DNA of 64,000 nucleotides from Batrachochytrium dendrobatidis JAM81 (Eukaryota; Chytridiomycota; Chytridiomycetes; Rhizophydiales): NCBI RefSeq assembly GCF_000203795.2, contig NW_006281100.1, positions 236,535 to 300,534 of the forward strand, read 5' to 3'. Shown piece by piece: positions 56,701 to 64,000 of this stretch (position 1 is its first letter; each line of letters starts with the position of its first letter). The notes under the pieces were generated by a model. It saw only the letters and a program-made list of their open reading frames with translations, ran no database searches and was not told where the DNA came from. The position numbers and the translations under genes were made by a program.

Positions 56701-57607
56701 ACAATCAAAAGAGGATGAAAAGGTTGACGAGGATACTGTTTCTGAAGATGGCGAAGAAGACGATAATATCGATGAAGAGGTATACTGTAAACTATGTATA
56801 CATATTGATTATATTGTACTAGTTGTTCAAACCAGCTTGCCAACACACTAAATGTTTATTTTTTGCTTTATTGATTTAGGATGATTTGCCTGTTTTTGAC
56901 GAGGAAGAAGTGAATGAAATTGCACCAGGAGATGCTGAGACGCTTATTGGTGACGAATTGTTGGAGTCCTACGCAATTTCAAAGGTAATTTTCAATCACC
57001 AATACCATTGAATTATATCAGTCAAATACTTTAGTACTGAATTTTGATTGATACATACAGCCATCTATCTCGAGTATGAGTCGAGCAGATAAATCACGTA
57101 TCGCTCATACTGGTGTACACACAGTTGCTGATTTTAAACGTGCAATGACTCCATTGCGACCCTCTACACCTGGTATGGGTCGTCGCGAAGGTGCCAATAT
57201 TTTAATGAACCAACCAAATCAAACAAACTCCAACCCAACAAATACTGGCCAGCCAATTGCTTTTAGAGGGTAAGTTTTTTGTTAAACTGTCGTGCTTTGC
57301 TTCAAGGTATATTTTTGTTCAGCTTTGATCATGTTCACTGAAATCTACCATCGTTTGGTGAACTGCATGTGGTTTCAATAACGTGAATAGAAAAGCAGAC
57401 TTTGATGTAGGATTTTCTACACGACCCAAACTACATCGCACACCAATCCCTCAACTAACGGGTGAATGTACCCAATTTGGTACTGCCAATAACAAAGCTC
57501 TGCAAGCCGTTTCATCCAAGATTGCCAACTCTTCGGTTTTCGGTGTTAGTCGACCCAACTCATCAGCTCATATTGTTCGCGCGTCAAGTCGCCTTTCCCA
57601 GTTTTGA
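53711..57607 (+). CDS. ARMC9: ARMC9 LisH-domain ciliary protein
   Basis: Orthologue of ARMC9, a basal-body and ciliary protein mutated in Joubert syndrome. It starts MLLEPQSETRINQLILE, the LisH motif continuing across intron 1 as YLVCGKYTTTLQAF. Then come SLFFLLWDEMFPL, FYLxxx-type ALPYVPDPQGHPSF, a coiled coil (LRNIQMDYQSLIAITSDLVQ) and armadillo-like repeats (QLAQLINTIATDWSGREYLL, LLGALQKLSLR, ALMMNLCLRKLGKQQCA, VNGTIYSILSEPAVKDRA). An acidic stretch and a basic disordered tail ending SSRLSQF follow. About 16 exons, order matching human ARMC9 throughout. Its presence supports a flagellated fungus. Confidence 0.93.
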
Positions 57608-57867
57608 TGGTTGTATGCTGAGTTGGTGGTCTATAAGATAACATGGCCGATACGCTACTTGATATATCGGACCTAAATTTCATCTCATGAACCAACTGCA
57701 CCTCTCAAACCTTGGTACACTCAAATATTATCCATAAATACTGCTCAGTTTACGAATAAATCCAAATAACAATCATACTTGAACATATCACATTGGGTCA
57801 AGGCTAACCAAGGCCTCGACAGCCAGTTTATTGGTTAAACACACCTGTACGTGTCAACTTCATCTAT

Positions 57868-59277
57868 TCAATAATGCAGTTCAGTACCGTTGCTATCAAA
57901 CAAGGCATCACTTTTGGAATCATCTGAATCATTCTTCATTGCAGTATTAGAGTCTGATTTGAGTGGGTATTGCTGATACACAAACGACTCTGTGAATTCA
58001 TGCAGTAACTGGCCAGAAAGAATCTGCTGATCTTGTAGCCTATCATTAAATAGTGACACCAGAAAATACATCTACTGATGCGTGTTGGATACCGTAATAT
58101 CAAACATAAATGACAGATAGCATATTCGACTTACAATCAATGCAGTCAGGCACGCAACAGGAATGTAGTAGTACCAGTTGGAAACATTCGCGCCGTACAT
58201 GACAGCAATCTGTGGTGGTGAAAACCAGCAAAATAAATTCAAGGAACCTTCAGATGGGTTCCAAACTTGAATCACCCATCGATCCTCTTTATATGGCTGC
58301 GACTTTTTCGACAGTAAATCACTGGCATCCAAAGAGTCATCTTGTCTGTGTTGAGTCGTGGAGTTTAGCCCACTTTTTGATTGTGGTTTCTTACTACTGA
58401 ATAAATTGGTCCATTGGGTATGAGATGATTGATTGTCTGTGGTTACAGGCTGCGCAACATCTACTTGACGAATCTGTGCATTTCTACTACGGATCATCCA
58501 TTGATTGTCACTGGGATAGCGAGGCTACATCAACAGGAATGGAGTATTAGCTACGATTCCATACATTCTTCAACATATCCAGTGTTCATCTGTGTAAACG
58601 AATCGAGCAGATATATGGCATTTGCACTTGCCTTTGTAGGCTGCTTGAAAAGAATAAATGATTTTGTTCGAGTGAATACATGGATGGTATTGAGTACACA
58701 CACCAGTATCAATACAAACTCGATTACAGTAAACTTATCACAAAAACAATATTGTCAGTACCAGGCAAGATCCAAATCAAAATTGTCAAACTCAGTATTA
58801 GTTTAAACTGACCAGCATATGACTTGATATTTTTAAACCCAGCCATTGCATGAACAATGCAAACGAGTTTGAGTCAAGCGACAGCTCGAGATATGACGAT
58901 TTGGACAGTGCTCGCAATTCCTCTGCATCGTCCAAAACACCATCTCGATACATCTTGACTAGTAGATAGAGTACATTTAACAGTAGAGCAATAAGAAAAC
59001 TACAGGATTTGTGAGTTTATAAGTGCAGATGAATGAGAATCGATGATGACTTTTTGCCCGATTGTTGGAATACAGTCACCTATGTAAGCTCGACCATCAA
59101 AGCCAGTAGTTGATATTAGCACATTGGATCTTACCTGGAGTTGGCAAAAAGCTGTTCTTGATCAATGTTTGCCCACCACTCTCCCATCAACATCAACCAA
59201 TCCAATGGGAAGGTGACTAAACGAGTCATGAATGGCTCTTGTCGAATTCGCCGTCGTCTGAGTGGTGTGTTTGCCAT
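57868..59277 (-). CDS. Nur1/Mug154-like nuclear-rim membrane protein
   Basis: The start MANTPLRRRRIRQEPF leads to FPLDWLMLMGEWWANIDQEQ, then helices FLIALLLNVLYLLVK and FTVIEFVLILVCVLNTIHVF. A Ser/Gln-rich loop follows, then VWNPSEGSLNLFCWFSPPQ, IPVACLTALI and FNDRLQDQQILSGQLLHEF near the end. The layout (two or three helices, a PP-x-x-P... block and a terminal ExxxFV motif) resembles fungal Nur1/Mug154 inner-nuclear-membrane proteins that help silence rDNA. The intron at 58525-58631 uses a GC donor (AAAG|GCAAGT). Family assignment is from memory and moderate. Confidence 0.6.
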
Positions 59278-60002
59278 TCAAGTGTTTGAGTGTAGTTTGA
59301 ATAGTTGAAGTGACGTAGATTTGTCAATTTCCAGTAATAAATTGCTTCATGGCAACTTCACTCGAAGATTTTAAATCGGCTTGGTTAATGTTGAATCCAT
59401 TTTAATCAAATCATCAACAATGAAACCGTACTGGAAATTACTTGTTTCGCCATAAACAATATTCTTCAGTTGTGGTCAGGATTATAATATTCGATTCGAT
59501 GTCAATATCTTCAATTCATTGTCTGTAATGGCAAGCATAATGAACAGATGCTCAATTACCTATAGAAACTTGGTGATATGTTGTTGTATGTAGCGTGAAT
59601 ACGGATATAGTATGACACCAGATAAATCCAAGACAACCCAGTTTACTATACACGATCTGAATATCAGATATGGATTGGTACCATGTTTTACATTTTCGAT
59701 GATCATACAATTGAGTGTATACATTACTCATGCTTTCAACATCAATCTTGTTTTTAAATCATTTTGGAGTATCAAGTTAGCATCGAGTTACTGCTGGATT
59801 TCAAATGGTTCAAGTCATATAAGCACACCAGTGTAATGCTTGTAATATAAAAATGCATCATTTGACTACCAGGGTGGACAACTATACTGTCCTAACAGTG
59901 AGATAATTGGTATATTTGTCATGTGGAAATCCATCCACCTTACAATTCTGGAATCATTCAAGTAGCATGCAGAGTTTATTGAAAATGTATCAACCAGTCA
60001 AA
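59278..60002. other. Intergenic stretch
   Basis: No gene seen. A partial short motif (GTAGCGTGAATACGGATATA) lies at 59590-59610. Downstream sequence faintly recalls the repeat core (ATATCAGATATGGATTGG; GATCATACAATTGAGTG). Confidence 0.4.
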
Positions 60003-61749
60003 CTATCGGTACCATTGGGAAGCAGGAACGCCAAGACATTCGCCAACTGTTACAAAACTGTAACCAAGATTTTTAAACTTGGTAATGACATGTAGAGCCC
60101 AATTAATCTCGTTTATAACAAAATCGTGCTGTAGAGAAATGAATGGTGTGGCCGGAATAGGATGTCCAGCCATGTCATTGGCATAACTAGCATCGTTCTC
60201 AGCAATCATGTTGGAATCGTTATTGTGGGCCCAATCACCCGAGTCGAGATTCCAGGTCACTACTTGGTATCCCCAAGTTGCCATGGCACTCAGAACAAGC
60301 GCGTTTATGCTACCATATGGTGGACGCATGTAAACGGGTGATTTACCAATAATGTTGCGAATCAAAATATCGTTCTGGGACATTTCGGTCCACATTTGAG
60401 CTGCATTCAATGAAGTCAGATCGGGATGGGTAAGTGTATGAGAGGCAATCTGATGTTTAAAGTAAATATCAACAGTCGAGTATTAATAAATAAACCCTGA
60501 ATACAATGTGAGATTGAATACAAAGTATATTACCTGATGTCCTTCAGTGTATGCACGACGGAGAATAGAAATATAAGGCTCAAGGGCAAGATCTGCAAAG
60601 TTCTTGCCATTCACGAAAAAGGTTGCTTTGACATTGTTGGTTTTAAGCATATCCAAAATAGCAGGCACATTGGTGGTCGGTCCATCATCAAAAGTCAGGG
60701 CAAACTGTTTTGGACTCTTGCAAGTAGTGATGATAGGGGCAGACAAATTGGGATTGGGTGGAACGTAGGCAGGTGAAGTCGAGGTTGAAGTAGCAGATGC
60801 TGATGTGCCAGTAATAGTAGTTGCGCCGGTGCAAGTACCAAAACCATTTTGGCATCCAACACTGCAATAATCGCTAGTAACTCCACAATAGCCATACTGC
60901 GAACAGCATTCACCGATATCGCACTGATACCCAAACTTAGCACCACATGTACCGTCAGGAGATACTGGGTGCGATCCGGTAGGGGATGGCGCGGCAGAGG
61001 ATGATGCAGCAGAGGTCACTATGGACATAGTCGTCGTGCCGGTGCCGGTGCAGATACCAAAACCGTTTTGGCATCCAACACTGCAATAATCGCTAGTAAC
61101 TCCACAATAACCATACTGCGAACAGCATTCACCGATATCACATTGATATCCAAACTTAGCACCACATGTACCGTCAGGAGATACTGGATGCGATCCGGTA
61201 GGGGATGGCGCGGCAGAGGATGGTGGAGCAGAGGATGGCACGGCAGAGGTCACCACTATGGACGTGCTCGTCGCGCCAGTGCAGATACCAAAAGATTTTT
61301 GGCATCCAACGCTGCAATAGGCGGCAGTAGTTCCACAATAACCATACTGCGAGCAGCATTCACCGGTATCACATCGATATCCAGAACTACCACCACATGA
61401 GCCATCAGGAGATAAAGCAAGTGCTACACCAGGTTTCGATGGAGTACCAACTAATACATAGTAAAATCACAAACGGTACACCATACATGTAGAAAGTTAG
61501 CCGATTGCATACATGCAGTCCAACTCTAAAAGTTGATACAGATTTGTTTGCTGATAAGCCGATCACTGCCATATTCAAATAATAAATGATGGCAGCATAG
61601 ATCAAGCATCAGTCATGACAGCAACTTGCAATCACTACCGTATTCAGAATGCAACTGCCCAACATCAAACCAACAAGTTTTCAACACATCTTATACTCAC
61701 GTCGTACTCCTGTAGAAGCAGCTATAAGTGCATATCCCAGAGCGACCAT
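60003..61749 (-). CDS. Chitin deacetylase with three CBM18 modules
   Basis: Secreted polysaccharide deacetylase (CE4) that converts chitin to chitosan in walls. The start MVALGYALIAASTG is a signal-peptide-like exon. Three chitin-binding CBM18 modules follow, each with CGxxxGYxC, CCSQYGYCG and YCSVGCQ, separated by Ser/Pro/Thr linkers. The NodB domain has TFDDGP, the metal-binding ASHTLTHPD, RPPYG, LDSGDW and SLQHDF, so all catalytic motifs are present. The last intron splits TEGHQ|IASH. Modules 2 and 3 are nearly identical in DNA. CBM18 expansion is a known feature of Batrachochytrium. Confidence 0.93.
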
Positions 61750-62812
61750 AGTTATCAAGTTTGGAAATCAGGCTAAGAGATTATGATCTACATCCGTTAT
61801 TTTATGGGTTTTTGCCTATTGGCATGTTGAGCGAATTAGCCTATAGAATCAACTGGACCCCAACTCAATGTGGCAATCACAGCCATACTCATGTAAATGT
61901 CATTAAATAAGGGTATCAAAATGCATAGTACCGGTCTTGTGACGTGATGGATGTCAATTCACGTCAAGTTTACTGGATAACATTGTACACTTTGAGCTTT
62001 TTAGTTCACTGGTTCCACTTTGCTCATTTTGTATTAAAGCCTGAGTGAATGAGTACATCACAGCCTCAGCCAATCTCTTTTTCTACACACCGAGTAGTGT
62101 GGCATTGGGTGATTGGCATGCAGGGCGTATTCCCGAGGCATACAATCCTTGTTCTCTTGAACTAGGTTGCAAGCGTATCTGATGTTTTAGAATACAATAG
62201 AAACAAGCTGGATTGTGTGCGTCATATGATGGTCGTTGTATTGAATTTTCAAACACCCATGTTATTCTAGGCAACATTCCGTTCGATAAAGCAGCTGTCT
62301 AATCAAACATGATTTATCAACCGTTCAAACAGTTGTGGATTGAACCCTGTATAAAATGGCTCGGGTATAACAAGGGATGTTTTTGTTGAGCAGTTTCAGA
62401 TGTTTATTCAAGTCAATTTTTAGTAGCAAAGAACGAATATTGAATCATGGATTATTCCCAATCAAAATAGACTGAATGCAAGATAAATGTCCTATTTGCA
62501 TGAGTACTGTCATTTTATCAAACAAACATGTCCCCACAATAAAGTTTTGCAAAAATAGTTTAATTCGAAAAAAATTGCTTGAAAGAGTAAAGAATTAAAT
62601 GTGGGATTGAGTTGAAAAACTCACGCATGATATTAGATCAAAAGCATCAACTTTGAATCTTCACAACAGTATATCCACCAAAAGAGAATGAAAAAAATGG
62701 GTAAAAGTGTATACTAGAATATCAAGGACTAAAAATGGATAGGCTGGGCGAGGTAAGAGTATCAAGCCAGCACAAACAGAAATACATGCAAGAGACTAAA
62801 TGACAATGTGTA
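61750..62812. other. Intergenic stretch with repeat copy D
   Basis: It holds repeat copy D (62156-62245), with weaker similarity to copies B and C extending to about 62500 (GTTTATTCAAGTCAATTTTT). The right part is AT-rich and is probably the 3' UTR side of the KIN1-type gene. Confidence 0.45.
62156..62245 (+). repeat. Dispersed repeat core, copy D
   Basis: CTTGAACTAGGTTGCAAGCG then TATCTGATGTTTTAGAATAC, GATGGTCGTTGTATTG; more diverged than copies A-C but in the same block order. Confidence 0.5.
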
Positions 62813-64000
62813 TTAAAGCTTCAGCATATCCAGAATCTGCTGGCACATGCGCTTATATTGCCACGAATCTCCTACAATGCGATGAAACTGGACACCATGC
62901 AGTCCGCTCCAAGTAATTTTGCACAGCTCAATCTCAAAACGCGCTGTTTGATATGCAGGCAGACGACTGAGCTGAGCAGCAGGATTAGAAATACCACGAG
63001 GTGGAATCATACTGTTAGTGGAGTTACGACTAGGTGTACCATTGAAGGTGATTGAGCTTGTGCGCGGAGTCTCGGAATTCATGCTTCCCGTGTCTGCGTT
63101 GCTGCTGTTGGCTGTGATATAGGAAAAGTCGCGAATGGGTTTGGTCAAGGCAGGAGGAAGCGGCTTGTTAATATGTGTTCCAGTCTGCTGTAATGAATCT
63201 GTCTTTAAAGAGTTTTCAGGAGAAGCATCTAATAAAATATCAAACTCGGCAGGTGTTGGCATATCAGGAAGAACAGGCGGTTGGGGTGAAATAGGAGACA
63301 GTGCATTCGGTTCTTGAGAGTAAGCGTTATAGCCATCACTTGCATATGCTGGAGAAAGCCCAGCAGAACGGGAAGAGGAAGGAGACCCAAAAGAACCACG
63401 CACATCTCCTTTGCTTTTGCCACGGAAAAGAGACATATTGCTGGGAGCAGTGGGTGCTGGAAATTCAACTATAATGACACCAGAACGCTCCAGGTAAGTA
63501 ATGCCTTGACGTTCAGATAGGATGCGAAGAACTCGCAAAAAGTCTCGTCGAATATCCGCCGGATCTTGAGCAGAGGTGTTTCTGACTGTGAAAAAGCCTT
63601 TGAAATAAATATACTTGATTTTATCATCCAATTGTCCAGCAGGAGCAGACGTGGACTCGGAAAGATCAGTAGATTTGGGATCGCCCATGTAGGATGAACG
63701 ATTGCGAAATACGCTGCCAAAACCAAGATTAGAAGACTTTCCAGTCGAATTATGAATCGACGGCGCATATTGTGGAAGCATACTTCTACCACTTGTTCCA
63801 GACACATTGGATGCACGAGGAGATTGATTTTCGCCACAATCTGGAGTATTAGGGGTGTCAAGATTAGGTGGAGAAGTACTCGATGCAGTATTAGGAGTGG
63901 ACTCGAATTCATTAGATGGTTGATTATCCTTACGACGACGAGTAAGCGAGTGTATGAGAGTTGAAAAAAAGCCCTTTGTTTCTTTTTGCTTTTCAGTTGG
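62813..64000 (-). CDS. KIN1: KIN1/KIN2 (MARK/PAR-1)-type kinase, C-terminal part
   Basis: Partial gene, open from 62813 to the right edge. The kinase domain would lie outside the window. The visible part is a basic, Ser/Thr/Pro-rich linker, then IKYIYFKGFFTVRNTSAQ and RRDFLRVLRILSERQGITYL with VIIVEFPAP, matching the KIN1-specific block before the tail. It ends in a KA1 domain (FEIELCKITWSGLHGVQFHR, then GDSWQYKRMCQQILDMLKL), which binds acidic phospholipids. Fungal KIN1-type kinases act in polarity and exocytosis. No intron in the visible part. Confidence 0.8.
   Translation of the reverse strand, partial: PTEKQKETKGFFSTLIHSLTRRRKDNQPSNEFESTPNTASSTSPPNLDTPNTPDCGENQSPRASNVSGTSGRSMLPQYAPSIHNSTGKSSNLGFGSVFRNRSSYMGDPKSTDLSESTSAPAGQLDDKIKYIYFKGFFTVRNTSAQDPADIRRDFLRVLRILSERQGITYLERSGVIIVEFPAPTAPSNMSLFRGKSKGDVRGSFGSPSSSRSAGLSPAYASDGYNAYSQEPNALSPISPQPPVLPDMPTPAEFDILLDASPENSLKTDSLQQTGTHINKPLPPALTKPIRDFSYITANSSNADTGSMNSETPRTSSITFNGTPSRNSTNSMIPPRGISNPAAQLSRLPAYQTARFEIELCKITWSGLHGVQFHRIVGDSWQYKRMCQQILDMLKL

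Noticed and set aside
59612..59836. 74-codon frame
   Set aside because: It starts inside a copy of the short repeat motif, has no splice context and resembles no family.
1..64000. tRNA genes, CRISPR arrays, rRNA
   Set aside because: I looked for T-loop GGTTCRANNCC-type boxes, regularly spaced repeats and rRNA signatures and saw none I could support.

Overview
The window looks like a chromosome segment from a zoosporic (chytrid) fungus, most probably Batrachochytrium or a close relative. Reasons seen in the sequence: AT-rich DNA, dense genes with many short GT-AG introns (a few GC-AG), fungal genes (NTE1, STE14, a KIN1-type kinase, a chitin deacetylase with three CBM18 modules), genes typical of flagellated cells (ARMC9, TTLL12), and a Crinkler-type (CR) effector gene. 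The genus is inference.

Layout. 0-10 kb: TTLL12 (-) and HSDL2 (+) diverge from a very short shared upstream region; a diaphanous-type formin follows. 10-20 kb: an Mpv17/PMP22 family protein; a decayed ICMT copy directly in front of an intact STE14/ICMT; NTE1 phospholipase (-); a CBS-domain protein (-). 20-32.5 kb: ARFRP1/Arl3 GTPase (-), a ZNRD2-like protein with two zinc ribbons, an F-box-like/ankyrin protein, a MATH-BTB protein (-), a MATE transporter and a Siz/PIAS SUMO ligase. 32.6-37.0 kb: a 4.34-kb segment bounded by 44-bp inverted terminal repeats. It carries a kinase-like gene, a decayed helical-protein gene with a duplicated 3' piece, and a decayed Crinkler-type header-nuclease gene. 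37-50 kb: an ABCA transporter (-), two tandem DM13-like GPI-anchored surface proteins, an F-box-like protein, a UCHL3-type deubiquitinase, a U5 snRNA gene and a probable mS25 mitoribosomal protein (-). 50-64 kb: an RNF126-like RING ligase (-), an RPA1-C-like OB-fold protein, ARMC9, a Nur1/Mug154-like nuclear-rim protein (-), a chitin deacetylase (-) and the C-terminal part of a KIN1/PAR-1 kinase (-) that runs off the right edge.

The most unusual region is the inverted-repeat-bounded segment. It has the architecture of a transposon but no transposase I can recognise. Its cargo is an effector-type nuclease gene near one end and a kinase-like gene near the other, pointing inward, both with disrupting mutations. 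A second theme is an uncharacterised dispersed repeat family, with five copies of a core and eight copies of a short motif in introns, upstream regions and spacers. Others are duplicated modules (zinc ribbon, CBM18, ICMT, DM13) and three GC-AG introns.

Exon boundaries were placed by eye from splice consensus, reading frame and family alignment recalled from memory. No database search was run.
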